NCBI GenBank assembly: GCA_036426205.1
Contig: CM071571.1
Span: 115,134,244 to 115,198,243 of the forward strand
Source: Ascaphus truei
Lineage: Eukaryota; Chordata; Amphibia; Anura; Ascaphidae
Direction of reading: 5' to 3'
Length of the DNA stretch: 64,000 bases
Shown: piece after piece, positions 1-11,228 of the stretch
Layout: every line of letters begins with the position of its first letter
Position numbering within the stretch: position 1 is the stretch's first letter
Made by a program: the position numbers and the translations under genes
The notes under the pieces: model-generated
Seen by the model: the letters and a program-made list of their open reading frames with translations, nothing else
Told to the model about the DNA's origin: nothing
The model's database searches: none

Positions 1-20
1 AAAGGCTTCATAAGACTCAC

Positions 21-158
21 CTTCAAACCTTTGGTTTGTCTGTCAACAATCTGCTGAATGTTTAAGTTCTCCTCCTTTTGCTCTGCAAAGTCAATGATTT
101 GCTGTTCAGCGTGAGCAGTCATTTCTGCCCTAAGAGCCAATAGAGCTTTACTCAAAGC
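21..158 (-). CDS. cep290: cep290 exon 39 equivalent
   Basis: This 138-nt exon encodes 46 codons in phase 0 at both ends. It starts ALSKALLALRAEMTAHAEQQ and ends IVDRQTKGLK, matching human residues of about 1743-1788. The acceptor is TTTTCCAG and the donor is G|GTGAGTC at positions 20-19. The segment is acidic/basic coiled coil. It is the last exon in the window on the 3' side; the remaining C-terminal exons lie below position 1. Confidence 0.96.
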
Positions 159-688
159 CTGGAAAAGACAGCCATATAAACATTGAGATTAATTTTTCAA
201 ATATTAAGCTTTCTTGAACATGCTAATACTGAAAAGAACTATTGACATGTCAGCATACAATAAATAATATGCCAATCCCCCAATATGGTTTAGCAATAAT
301 CATTGGCTGCAAGCTATGCTAAGAGATAATGATGAAAAGCAGGGTTACATAACTGTCTAATACATGTGAATGTCCTCACAAGTGATATTTGTATTTAGTT
401 ACACAAAGTAATCCATGTTTTCTTTATAATTAATTATTTTATAAAGCCAAAGATCCACTTAGATTGTTGAAAAAATATTTTGTTTTAGAACATACAGTAT
501 TTACTTTTTCTTTATTAATTACATACTTTAGTTAAATGGAACAGAGAATGTTAATGTCAGAGAAATATTGATGTAAAACTATTTATACTGGGCGCTTTCA
601 AGCCAACATTACACATTTTCAAAGAAAGGGTGATTTTATTTATTTGTTCCTTTAATCTATACCCATCATGGCTACAAGAACAAATGGG
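159..688. other. intron 38, unassigned part
   Basis: This AT-rich intronic sequence lies between exon 39 and the left end of the DIRS element. I see no coding potential, RNA gene or recognisable repeat. Confidence 0.6.
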
Positions 689-760
689 TTAACAGTATTT
701 CTCTCAAAGATAGGACCAGATGAAAACTGTATTGGGGGTATATAACTCCTCCTCTTCCTC
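689..760 (+). repeat. DIRS left inverted terminal repeat
   Basis: The block GGGTATATAACTCCTCCTCT and its surroundings recur as the reverse complement at 10929-11002. The match extends outward with mismatches to a TTAACA motif at 689 and its complement ending at 11002. Inverted termini are typical of DIRS1-type elements. Confidence 0.75.
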
Positions 761-1159
761 CCAACGCCAGTTTCGAATATATTTAATAAACGAAAACTAC
801 AGCACATATATGTCAACAACTTAAAACCCACTTACATGATAGGAGATAAGAAATATAACTTAGTAAGGGAATATGCTCCCATTATGGGAACAGAAACAAG
901 GAAAATATTGCAAGTAAAATGTCCCACATTGCTTTCCTATACGTCCCACATGGCATCAGAGGGACGATAGCTTGAGGGGCTGTGTCCAAGCCTAGAATGT
1001 GTCGAGGCCGAAACATCCACCTTATGTTGCTTAATAAAAGTTGACACTAAGAACCAGGTAGTCAACTTACAGATCTGCTCCCCTGTCATGGCTTATTGCA
1101 TGCCAATAGGTAGTCATGGATATGGTTGAATGAGCTTTAAAGGCTGCTGTTACTTGTAA

Positions 1160-2035
1160 ATCTAAGGTCTGATAGGAGATCTGAATGACTTTCCTAATCC
1201 ACTGAGAGATGGAACTATTGGAGGTGCTAGCCTCTTGCGTGAGCCTTTGTAAATAATGAATAGCTTTTTCAACTTCCGAAATATATGGTACATATACTGA
1301 AAGAACGTTGACGATATCTGGGCAGTAGAATTTAATATCTGCCTCATTACGAGGATTAGGACAGAATTCCTATAATATCTTGATTCAGGTGGAAAGAGAA
1401 TACTATCTTAGACCTAAATTCAGGCCTTCTCATAACAATCTTGCATTAATATATGGTGAAGTATGGGGGACTGAAGAAAAGGTTCCCCAACCCTTCTGGT
1501 AGAATTAATTGCAAGAAGAAATACTGATTTGATGGTGAGGAATGCCAAAGGAATGTCCTATAAAGGCTCAAACGACTTGGATGTTAAGGCTTCCAGAACT
1601 AGCTTTAGGTTCCATGATGGTACTGGGGATCAAATAAGAGGATGGCTATGAGAAATTGCTTTTACGAACCTAGCTATCAAGTAATGGGAAGCAATAAGTT
1701 TATGGAAAAAAAAAGACCCCCTAAAGTTGAAATCTGGTACTTGAATGAAGATGGTAAGACCCTTTTAAAACCTCCTTTCAAAAAAAAAAAAAAAAAAAAA
1801 AAAATGTACGTGAGGAATAAAAGGACCAGGACCAAAATATTCTCCAAATTCTGTAATAAATGGTCAGTTACTATCTTTCTGAAATCCAGCAAAGTATTGA
1901 TGGCATCCTTCTATAGGCCCAGCTCAGTCAGGGTCTGCCTCTCAATGTCCACGTCGCAAGGAAAAGGCTCTGCAGATTCAATTGAAGCAGATCTGGAACT
2001 ACAGGCAGCCACCATGGCCCTGATACTGACATCTT
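1160..2035 (-). pseudogene. DIRS tyrosine recombinase relic
   Basis: On the minus strand, the stretch reading INTLLDFRKIVTDHLLQNLE (about 1905-1845) resembles the N-terminal core-binding part of DIRS tyrosine recombinases (pattern: tLL.sRK.vT...Y...W). An A-run at 1782-1803 interrupts the frame. Stops occur throughout, and the catalytic R-H-R-Y part is not recognisable. Family assignment rests on this motif plus its position downstream of the RNase H segment. Confidence 0.55.
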
Positions 2036-2059
2036 GATAAGACCCACAAACCAGTGCCT

Positions 2060-2520
2060 CATTGGAAAATAGGAGTGATTATGATCACTGGTGCATTATC
2101 TTGCTTTACATTTGGCAACATTCCCCGAATCATTCGTGAAAAGTGGAAATATGTAGGCCAGACCAGCTCCACATCTTTGGCACAATACGTTTGGAGTTTT
2201 GTGTTAACCCTTGATGCCATCAGGTCTACTTCTGAATTTCTACAGGAGTTTACATATTTGTTCAAATATCCGAGGAGACAAAAGACCAATCCTCTGGATG
2301 CACCTTGTGCTTGCTGAGGTAGTCTGCTTCCATATTCTCTGGTCCTGGAATGTGCATTGCAGATAATGCTATTATAGTTTTTTCTGCCCATTTCAGCAGC
2401 TTGAGACTTCTAAAGGCAACTGGATTTAGAGTGCCCCCTTGCTTGTTGATATATGCCCCTGTTGTGACATTTGAGAAAACCCACACAGGTGAATGACTTA
2501 TGTAGTCTTACAGAGCTTTT
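2060..2520 (-). pseudogene. DIRS RNase H-like region
   Basis: The minus strand encodes VWVFSNVTTGAYINKQGGTL followed by HIPGPENMEADYLSK. This is the RNase H signature found in DIRS polyproteins (vfsDNtTavaYINKQGGT ... HiPGkeN..AD.LSR). A second segment (2391-2059) reads VDLMASRVNTKLQTY, matching the downstream 'DLFAsr.N.kl..y' block. The first catalytic aspartate of the SDN motif is changed to SNV. At least one frameshift separates the two segments, so it is non-functional. Confidence 0.75.
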
Positions 2521-2569
2521 TGAAATGAAACTTCTTTAGGCGTGAATGTAGTTGATTGGAGACAGAAGT

Positions 2570-2705
2570 CTCCAGACTGCACGGCTGGGAGAGCCTTCTT
2601 GATATCCTCCCCCCCCCTGCCGCCCCCCCCCCCCCTTGCAGACTCACCACGAGCTTCTCCAGACTACACGGCTGGGAGAGCCTGCTTGAGATTTCCCCCT
2701 CCCCC
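2570..2705. repeat. 87-bp tandem duplication next to the Gypsy insertion site
   Basis: The sequence CTCCAGACTGCACGGCTGGG at 2570 recurs with few changes at 2657. Each copy is followed by pyrimidine- and C-rich tracts (2606-2636 and 2695-2706). The tract ends just before the Gypsy 5' LTR. Confidence 0.7.
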
Positions 2706-2713
2706 CAACACAT

Positions 2714-3456
2714 TGTAACGATCCGGGAGTCACGCCACCCTCGGCGTGCTCCCCACTCACCTGCAGCTCCGCCGGGTCCTCCCGTGGCACGCAGGCAGCC
2801 TTCCTCCAGGATGCCGATTGCAGCTCCACGTGGGCGCGCGAGCACGCCAATGCTCCTCTTCTAGTGTTGGTCCGGCGGGTATGCCCGGCCACGCGCCCGC
2901 AAGCGCAGCTACACGGAGGCGCACCAACCCCTTAAAGGCACAGCACCTCAACCCATTGCTGCAATCAAATGCAGCCTTACCACTGGGCTTTATTGCTCCT
3001 CCCCTGGGACTCATGCTGGACCTATCCCTGCCGTAGCCTGGCCCTTCCACACACCCCCACCTTGCTGCGCTGCCATTGGACCCTCTCTCCCATATATACC
3101 CTACAGTTTCACTAACTCGTCGGCTGAGCATAGAACCAGTTGTTCTCATCACTCTCTGCCTCCCTAGTCCTGTCCTGTCTTGTTTTGCAGTCTTCCTCGT
3201 GCACCGAACCGGCTTCCTCTTCGACCCTCCGCATCTCTGGCACCCCGAACCCGGCAAACGGTAAACGATTATGTCTCTCTCTCTAACCCCGGACTTGGCT
3301 AACAGCACCCTCTACCATCCGTACCTCTCCTGCCCCGACTCTGACTCCCAGACCATTCTACTCTCAAGACGTGCCCTCGTGGCTGTGGGTGGCGTTATAT
3401 CCTATCCCACCTCAGCACCACGGTCCCGCCTAGTTTGTGGTGAGCTCGTCCTGACA
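2714..3456 (+). repeat. 5' LTR of Gypsy copy 1
   Basis: This 743-bp LTR starts TGTAACGATCCGGGAG and ends CCTGACA. A TATA-like CATATATACCC lies near 3091. It matches 7552-8321 but has a few dozen extra bases near 2888-2920 that the 3' copy lacks, while the 3' copy has a short internal duplication. The 5' LTR therefore carries the U3 promoter and R/U5 for this element. Confidence 0.92.
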
Positions 3457-3476
3457 TTATGCTCAGTCCAACAAAC

Positions 3477-4427
3477 ATGGACCCCGCTGAGGTGGAGCGT
3501 ACTTTAAATTCTCACACGAATCTCTTCACCAGGCTAGAGACTTATCTGGAACAGAATGATAGGCGGATGGATTTGCTTCAGTAGAGCCTTCATTCCCTTA
3601 CCGTTCAAGCTCGAGCTTCCAGTCTGGGACCTTCACCCATGGCCTCTACAGCCTCCGCAACAGTCTTTGCATCTCCTCCGTCTGCTATGGAACCCCGAAT
3701 TCTTGCCCCTAACCGCTATGCTGGGGATCCCCAAGAATGTAGGGGTTTCCTTAATCGATGTTTCATCCAATTCCAACTCTCACCCTCTCGTTTTGTTTCC
3801 TCAATTTCTAAGGTCGCCTATATCGTGGCTCTTCTCTCCGACGAGGCGCTCTCCTGGGCCTCTCCCATTTGGGAACAACAAGCGCCCATCACACAGGACA
3901 TCAACCTCTTCGCCCATGTGTTCCGAAGGGTCTTCGACACACCTGCGCAGCAATTAACGGCAGCTTCCTCTCTCCACCACATAACCCAGGCAGATCGTTC
4001 CGTCGCCCGGTACGCTGTGGAGTTCCGCACCCTTGCTGCCGAGACGGGATGCAACAATGAAGCACTATCTTCGGCGTTTTGGCAGGGCCTGTCAGAATCC
4101 CTAAAGGATGAGCTCGTGGCGCGGGAACGTCCTACTAACCTAGAGGATTTGATCGGCCTGTGCATTCGGGTGGACCAGCGTCTGCAGAAGCGGAGGACTG
4201 AACGTTCTCGTTACCGTCAACGGGTTTCAAGGTCTCTCGCCCCATCATTCGTGCCTCCAACAACCCCATCTTTGGACGTTCCGGAACCAATGCAATTGGG
4301 AGGGAATAAGCTGTCCTCTGCCGAGAAACAACGCCGGCGCAGTGCAGGTCTCTGTATGTATTGTGGCAATTCCGGTCACTTAGTGCTCCAGTGTCCCCAC
4401 AAGCCGGGAAACGCCAAATCCCAATGA
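3477..4427 (+). pseudogene. Gypsy copy 1 gag (premature stop)
   Basis: The frame opens at ATG 3477 (MDPAEVERTLNSH...), hits a TAG at 3582, then is open to the TGA at 4425-4427. It contains a capsid-like region (YAGDPQECRGFLNRCFIQF; WASPIWEQ) and a C-terminal CCHC zinc knuckle (C-x2-C-x4-H-x4-C, CMYCGNSGHLVLQC). This is typical sushi-type gag, about 316 codons. One nonsense change is the only visible break. Confidence 0.88.
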
Positions 4428-4479
4428 GATCCCGGAGAGTCTCGTTGGGAACATTGCCTCTCTCCCCCATCATCAAGGA

Positions 4480-7400
4480 CGTTCTTCCCACCAGGATCCT
4501 GCTGCCAGTGACGCTGTCTGGAGAGGGGTTTCATACTCAAGCACTGGCATTCGTGGACTCCGGTTCCGCAGGCAATTTCATCGATCAAACCTTTGCTAGA
4601 CGGAACAATATTCAACTTACCAGCAAGAGGATGCCAGTGGGTCTGGAGGCCATTGATGGTCGACCTCTACAGCCGGCCTTCATCACGCTTCAGACAGTGC
4701 CTCTCCAACTGCAGTTCGTCGACGATCATACGGAAATCATTACCCTCGATGTCATCCACACTCCCTCCGTTGAGTTGATTCTGGGTCTTCCTTGGCTCCA
4801 AGTCCACAACCTCACATCGACTGGACCAACCGGGAACCCATCCAGTGGGGTGCTCAATGTGCCAAGACCTGTACCAGGCTGTTCCAGAAGGTTGGTGGTT
4901 TGTGTACCCTGCCAGAGAAGGTCAACTCCTTGCCTACTGTATATTTGGAATTCCGCGATGTGTTCGACAAAGCACGATCCGAGGTTCTACCTCCTCACCG
5001 ACCTTTCAACTGTCCGATCGACCTGCTGCCCGGGGCAGTTCTTCCCAGGGGCCGATCCTACTCACTCTCTCTCCCGGAGACTAAAGCCATGAACACTTAC
5101 ATTGCGGAGAATTTAGAGAGGGGTTTCATCCGAAAGTCCTCCTCCCCAGTCGGAGCGGGCTTCTTTTTTGTAAAGAAGAAGGACGGTCTCTTCGTCCATG
5201 CATCGATTACCGGGGTTTGAATAACATCACGCTACCCGCTACCTTTGATTTCGGAGCTCTTTGACCGCCTTCAAGGAGCAACTGTTTTTTCTAAACTGGA
5301 CCTAAGGGGCGCCTACAATTTGGTAAGGATACGCGAGGGGGACGAGTGGAAGACTGCTTTTAACACCCATGACGGCCATTATGAATACCTGGTCATGCCA
5401 TTTGGCCTGTGCAACGCGCCAGCAGTCTTTCAGGACTTTGTCAACGAAATTTTCCCGGGACATTCTTAACAAATTCCTTATCGTTTACTTAGACGACATC
5501 CTAATCTTTTCTAAATCCACCCAAGAACACATCAAACACGTTCAACAGGTGCTGTTACGCCTCCGGGAAAACCATCTCTTTGCAAAATTGGAGAAATGCC
5601 AGTTCCATCTGACGTCCGTAGCATTCCTGGGATACATTATCTCTGACTCCGGGTTCAATATGGATCCGGCGAAACTAAAGGCCATTCTGGACTGGCCCCG
5701 TCCGACCACCCTTAAAGCCATGCAACGCTTTCTAGGTTTTGCAAACTACTACCGTCGCTTCATTCGCAATTTTTCCACCACGGTATCTCCCATCACCGCT
5801 CTAACCAAGAAAGGTGCAGATCCCTGGTCATGGTCTGAATCCGCCATGCTGGCATTTAATCTTCTCAAAAAGGCTTTTGTGTCTGCTCTTATCCTCACCC
5901 ACCTAGATCCTAAACTCCCATTTACCCTGGAAGTGGATGCCTCTGACGTCGGGGCTGGCGCTGTCCTGTCCCAAAGGACTTCCCCCTTAGCCCCCTTCTT
6001 CTTTTCGAAGAAATTTTCTTCCGCAGAACGGAATTACGATGTCGGTAACCGGGAGCTCTAGGCAATCAAGTTGGCATTAGAGGAATGGAGACACCTCTTA
6101 GAAGGCACGGAAACTCCCATAACCATCCTCACAGACCATAAGAACCTCCTCTACTTAGAAGGGCACGTCGATTGAATGCGCGACAAGCCCGCTGGGCATT
6201 ATTCTTCTCACGGTTCAATTACTTCATCTCCTTCGTTCCAGGCTCCAAAAACCTGAAGGCAGATGACCTGTCTCGACAGTTCCTTGCAGAGGATAGGTCT
6301 GAAGAGCAGCTAGAGACGATAATTCCCTCTAAATTTATTGTATCCGCCAACTCTTTCGATATCATGGACAAGATTCGATCCGAACAATCACAGGCTCCTA
6401 TGGGTTTCAAGGTTCCGGAGGGAAGGCTCTATACGGCACCGCAACATCGCAAGAGAGTCCTCGAGTGGTGCCATTCCTCTAAATCGGCAGGACACCCAGG
6501 GATACGGAAAACTAACGACCTTGTCCAGCGAACCTTCTGGTGGCCAGAGAGGTCCAAAGATGTGGAGGAGTTTGTAAAAGCGTGCGGCACATGTGCTCGC
6601 AACAAAGTATCCTGGGTCATACCAGCAGGCCTTCTTCTTCCATTACCTATCCCAGACCGTCCCTGGAACCATATTTCTATGGATTTTATCGTAGAGCTCC
6701 CAACCTCCAAAGGGATGAATACTATTCTTGTGGTAATTGATCGTTTTTCCAAACAGACGCACCTTGTTCCCTTGAGGGGTCTTCCGAATTCCTCCAGGCT
6801 GGCGGATGTTTTCGTCCAGGAAATCTTTCGTCTCCATGGAGTACCCTCGACCATCGTTTCAGACCGAGGGTCTCAATTCGTGTCAAGATTTTGGCGAGCC
6901 TTTTCTGGAAAATTGGGCATTTCATTACAATTCTCCTCTGGATACCACCCACAGACCAATGGGCAGACGGAGAGAGCCAACCAAAACCTGGAACAATACC
7001 TTCGATGTTTTATAACCGATACACAGGATGACTGGGTGGATCTGCTTCCTTGGGCTCTCAACTTTTTGCTCTCAACTCCCTTCGTAATGACTCCACTCAA
7101 GATTCTCCCTTCTTTATAAAATTTGGCTTTCATCCTTCCCGCTTACCCTTCTCCCCTCTATCCTCAGGGGTACTAGCGGTCGACAAGCGTATCTCCCGGC
7201 TGAAAGGTTTATGGAGGAGGATTCAGGAGAACTTAAAGGTGGCCACTGGGAGACAGAAACTCCAGGCAGATCGCCTTTGACGCCAAGTTCCGGAGTTCGA
7301 TACCACTTCTCCTCCACTCCCTCTTCTGATCCAAGGTCAACAGGAGTACGAGGTCAAGTCTATCCTGGATTCTAGGATCTCCAGAGGAGGAGTACAATAC

Positions 7401-7500
7401 CTGGTCCACTGGAGAGGGTTCGGACCAGAGGAACGCTCATGGATTCCCCACGAGATCTCCACGCGCCTCGACTCGTCCAGGCTTTCCATCGTAGGAATCC
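4480..7500 (+). pseudogene. Gypsy copy 1 pol (protease-RT-RNase H-integrase-chromodomain), multiply frameshifted
   Basis: Protease: FVDSGSAGNFID near 4550. [17 protein letters not shown] near 5290, [20 protein letters not shown] near 5395-5455, and the catalytic YLDD near 5490. RNase [20 protein letters not shown] near 5930. Integrase: zinc-binding and D,D,E core blocks such as WNHISMDFIVELP and GYHPQTNGQTERANQNLEQY (6500-7000). Chromodomain: [15 protein letters not shown] near 7400-7445. Breaks: frameshifts near 4808, 5190, 5457 and 7060, a stop at 6059, a stop at 7278, and a deletion of roughly 200 bp between integrase and chromodomain relative to the second Gypsy copy. Confidence 0.88.
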
Positions 7501-7551
7501 CTCCAAGCCATGTCATGGACGCCCGGAGGCCGCCCCTGAAGGGGGGGGTAC

Positions 7552-8321
7552 TGTAACGATCCGGGAGTCACGCCGCCCTCTGCATGCTCCCCACTCACCT
7601 GCAGCTCCGCCGGGTCCTCCCGCGGCACGCAGGCAGCCTTCCTCCAGGACGCCGATCGCAGCTCCACGTGGGCGCGCGCGTACACGCCAATGCTCCTCTT
7701 CTAGTGTTGGTCCGGCTGGTATGCCCGGTCACACGGAGGCGCACCAACCCCTTAAAGGCACAGCACCTCAAACCATTGCTGCAATCAAATGCAGCCTTAC
7801 CACTGGGCTTTATTGCTCTTCCCCTGGGACTCATGCTGGACCTATCCCTGCCGTAGCCTGGCCCTTCCACACACCCCCACCTTGCTGCGCTGCCATTGGA
7901 CCATCTCTCCCATATATACCCTACAGTTTCACTAACTCGTCGGCTGAGCATAGAACCAGTTGTTCTCATCACTCTCTGCCTCCCTAGTCCTGTCCTGTCT
8001 TGTTTTGCAGTCTTCCTTGTGCACCGAACCGGCTTCCTCTACGACCCTCCGCACCTCTGGCACCCCGAACTTGGCTTACGGCAATACGACTCTCCGCACC
8101 TCTGGCACCCCGAACCCGGCAAACGGTAAACGATTACGTCTCTCTCTCTAACCCCGGACTTGGCTAACAGCACCCTCTACCATCCGTACCTCTCCTGCCC
8201 CGACTCGGACACCCAGACCATTCTACTTTCAAGACGTGCCCTCGTGGCTGTGGGTGGCGTTATATCCTATTCCACCTCAGCACCGCGGTCCCGCCTAGTT
8301 TGTGGTGAGCTCGTCCTGAAA
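7552..8321 (+). repeat. 3' LTR of Gypsy copy 1
   Basis: This 770-bp repeat follows a purine tract (GAAGGGGGGGG, 7538-7548) that would prime plus-strand synthesis. It starts TGTAACGATCCGGGAG like the 5' LTR. It carries a local duplication of a segment reading CTCCGCACCTCTGGCACCCC (about 8046-8112). Its end reads GAAA where the 5' copy reads GACA. The divergence from the 5' LTR argues against a very recent insertion. Confidence 0.9.
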
Positions 8322-8689
8322 CACATACACACAGACACACACCAACATACTGCTGCTGGCATGTGCCACTGGTATATACGATTATACAATGTGCTGCAGG
8401 GTCCTCTAACCTGAAGAAAAAACTTTTTCAAGTGAATGGAAAAAAAAACTTTTAAAAACAACGCACTGTCCCACACTCACACACACACGATGAATTCACA
8501 GTTAGTATAAATATAGAAGTGCAAATAGCTAAAACAGGAGTCAAGTCAAACTTCTTTGGTTTTGTCACTGAAATTGTGCTCTGATTTTTAATTAAAAAAA
8601 TTACCATCACAAATACAATTTCTATGACAAAAAATGAAGAAGTCTCACTTAAAATGCGCGTGCTTGGCGCACACACTTTTTTTTTTTTT

Positions 8690-8960
8690 TAGGTCCGATG
8701 AGCTGTCACAATCCCGAATGGCAAATCTTGCAACTTGTAGGGCTTGCCCTTGAAGCAAAACCTGAGGAATTTGTGATCTTTGATTTTCGGGATGTGCAGG
8801 CAAGTATCCTGGAGATCTTTCAAGGACATCTAATCCCATTTTTGGAGAACATGGAGGACTGATTGCAGAGATTCCATCTTCAAATGATTCACTGCATTGA
8901 GATTCAGGACCACCCTTGTAGCCTTGGAGACTAGAAACAGAGGAGAATAGATCCCTTGTT
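8690..8960 (-). pseudogene. DIRS reverse transcriptase fragment
   Basis: The minus strand reads LKDLQDTCLHIPKIKDHKFL followed by RFCFKGKPYKLQDLPFGIVT. These are the RT blocks of DIRS elements (DLKDAYLHIPi...FLRF...y.f..LPFGl..AP). The frame ends in a poly-T/A tract (8677-8690), and the catalytic aspartate block downstream is not found. It is a truncated relic. Confidence 0.75.
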
Positions 8961-8989
8961 TATCTTGATTATTGGGAACTTCAACGATG

Positions 8990-10900
8990 GCCTTGTATAA
9001 CAAAAGTTATTGAATTAGAATTGCCCGCTCAAGGCTATTTATTGCTCTGGCTTGATCGACAGGACATTTCGATATTATGAATTTGTCTTGATCTGGCATC
9101 TGCCTGAATTACAGAAAGTACCATATTTTCACTATTTTAAGAACCTAAGCATCCAAAGTTGTTTGGGTCAATTAATAAGATAATCTGTTAATCCTGCCCT
9201 CCAGAAGCTCCTGTTCTTGCACTAGGTCACACTGATGTTCAAAAAGTAAATCTCAGATGAAAAGGTCTTGGGGTGAAAGTAGTACATTTCCCTCTAGATT
9301 TAAACAGCTGGGCAAAAGACTGCCTCTGAAAAGACCTTCCTAGTCTATAAGCTTTTGCTTCTTGAAAGGCTCAATGTGGATAACAAACTGACACTGAGGG
9401 TCTGGATCTTCTCTCCTGAGGTAAGAAGTTCCCATTGCCTTTTAAAGCTTTGGGGAAGATATAAAAAGCTCCTCTGCAGAAAAAGACCCCTTAAATGGAA
9501 GTACTTTAAAAGCAATTTGCTCTAAGAAGTAGCATCTGCTACCCCGTATCAGAGCCAAAGCGCCCTTCTAGCCACAATAGACTGAGCTGAAGATTTGGCA
9601 ATAAGGCAAATCATATCCAGGAAAGCATTAGAGAGGAAAGTTACTGCATCAATAATCATAGCGATATCTTTAATCCATTTATTACTAGCTGTCTCAGCAT
9701 CCAATTTTGCCTCTAGCTTCTCATTTTAAATCTTCAGTGTTGTTACAACACAGGCCATATAGCTTGCGTCAAAGCTCCCATAAGTGAATTATGATTTTTT
9801 TAGTGCTAAATCCATCCTTTGATCCATAATTTCTTGGAAGGAGACACCATCTTCTACTGGCAGAGCTTTTTTCTCTGAGAGCTTCTCGAACTACGATTGT
9901 AGTTCCTGGTCTTCAAAGAGATAACTTATACAATTTTGCATGGATCGAAGAACGTTCTATGTGATGATTCCCGTTCTATTTAAACTATATTGTTCACGGA
10001 GAGCAAAAGTTCTATTCTTTTTCTGCTATCCTAAAAGCACTCTGTCCAGAGTGCCTCATTCATCCTGCGTGTCTTCAATATCCACAGTCACTCTTAAATA
10101 TTTTTAAATTTTTTCCATAAGATCAATCTTAAAACGCTCAGGATCTTCCTGCACTCAACATCATCAGAGAACTATTCTGACCTATCTTCTTCAGAGCTCT
10201 CGGAAGCTCTATCCAATGTGGTCTGGAAACAGGATATTTGTACTCCTCCAGAGCGCGCTTCATCTAATGTATAGACTAAAACACACCATTACCATAATAA
10301 GAAAATTGAGGCAGAAGAAGAACCTTAATACTCTCATAACAGTTATTTTTTTTAATAAGCGGGGGGTAATTTCTCCTTACATGATGCGCACAGACTGCAC
10401 CTTTGTTTAGAGGTAGCCTTCTTAGGTCTATCCTCTTCCATGGGATCAGGTTTAGGATCAATCTTAGGATCAGGTGAAGCGGGGACAGACAGAATGAGAC
10501 ACACTGTTGCAAACTAACACAGGGGACCGATATGAATTCCCTGTGAAAATGTAAGGACTCCCCCACGTCACCAATCGTGACGTCATCAGACTGACTAGAT
10601 GCTATAAAGCTATTGCGCACACGCCTTCAGGACTTGCAGCCTCTGTGGGGTCAGTACTGGAACCCTGTCAATTGGAACGCAACACGTAGGAACAGATGTG
10701 AGGAGAGTGTCCTCCCTTCTGTACGCTCTCAGAGAAAACCTTGTGTCCCTGGTAAGGAGCCTCCGGAAAATGGCAGGGGAACGAGTTTTCGGCAAAGTTG
10801 GCACTCCGGCAGCCTCAAGATATGAGTGAGTGGAGAGGGTAGGGAATGCCTATGCTTCCCCGGACAGTACTCTGGCGGACCAGACAAATCTATTTCTCTA
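8990..10900 (-). pseudogene. DIRS ORF1/gag-like region, heavily degraded
   Basis: Minus-strand fragments such as RALALIRGSRCYFLEQ and VLPFKGSFSAEELF (about 9600-9440) resemble the conserved segment of DIRS polyproteins upstream of RT (alwLR.W..d..sK..l..lPF.G..LFG). Stops are frequent. Assignment depends partly on position between the DIRS RT fragment and the right terminal repeat. Confidence 0.55.
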
Positions 10901-10928
10901 TCCCTTAGGAAAATAATAAACTACCATT

Positions 10929-11002
10929 TTGAGGAAGAGGAGGAGTTATATACCCCAAAGTCATTTTCTTCTTGTTCTATCCCCAAGAGGAAGAGTGTTA
11001 AT
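10929..11002 (-). repeat. DIRS right inverted terminal repeat
   Basis: This is the reverse complement of the left terminal block at 689-760: AGGAGGAGTTATATACCCC reads back as the left-end sequence, and similarity extends to TGTTAA at 11002. Confidence 0.75.
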
Positions 11003-11228
11003 TAAAAAAAAACACTGCAGAATCGTTACCTCATTTATGTACAAACCTTTAAAAAGCCATCATAATCAGCATACAGTATAGCGCATGGAATTTATCAGTG
11101 TTTTTTAGTTTTAGGCTTCTTGGCCTAAAATATGTGCCGCTACATTTCTGAATGTAGTCTCTTCTTTTGTCTCTACATACAAAACAATACAGTAATACAG
11201 AGGTATAAGCCAGTATTATGCAACATAC

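Larger units (their letters stand above)
2714..8321 (+). mobile_element. Ty3/Gypsy chromovirus, copy 1 (full-length, inactivated)
   Basis: This LTR retrotransposon has the order 5' LTR, gag, protease, RT, RNase H, integrase, chromodomain, polypurine tract, 3' LTR. The integrase-chromodomain fusion and the gag type place it with sushi-ichi-like chromoviruses of fish and amphibians. It is flanked by a 5-bp direct repeat, CACAT (2709-2713 and 8322-8326), the usual Ty3/Gypsy duplication. It sits in the opposite orientation inside the DIRS element. Gag has a stop and pol has several frameshifts plus a deletion before the chromodomain, so it cannot move by itself. Confidence 0.93.
689..11002 (-). 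mobile_element. DIRS-type tyrosine-recombinase retrotransposon, decayed and split by a Gypsy element
   Basis: DIRS elements carry a gag-like ORF, a reverse transcriptase/RNase H and a tyrosine recombinase instead of a DDE integrase, and have inverted or split direct terminal repeats. Here the minus strand reads, from high to low coordinates, an ORF1-like region (10900-8990), an RT fragment (8960-8690), then after the Gypsy insertion an RNase H region (2520-2060) and a recombinase relic (2035-1160). The ends are inverted copies of each other (689-760 and 10929-11002), including a 24-bp exact block. Removing the 5.6-kb Gypsy insertion leaves about 4.7 kb, a normal DIRS length. All frames are broken. 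The domain between RT and RNase H is missing. Confidence 0.82.

Noticed and set aside
2757..3308. 183-codon minus-strand open frame in the Gypsy LTR
   Set aside because: It lies in LTR sequence, is repeated in the 3' LTR with disruptions, and has no recognisable domain. The long frame reflects GC-rich sequence.
3477..7500. Gypsy copy 1 as an intact, potentially active element
   Set aside because: Stops at 3582, 6059 and 7278, several frameshifts and a deletion before the chromodomain are visible.
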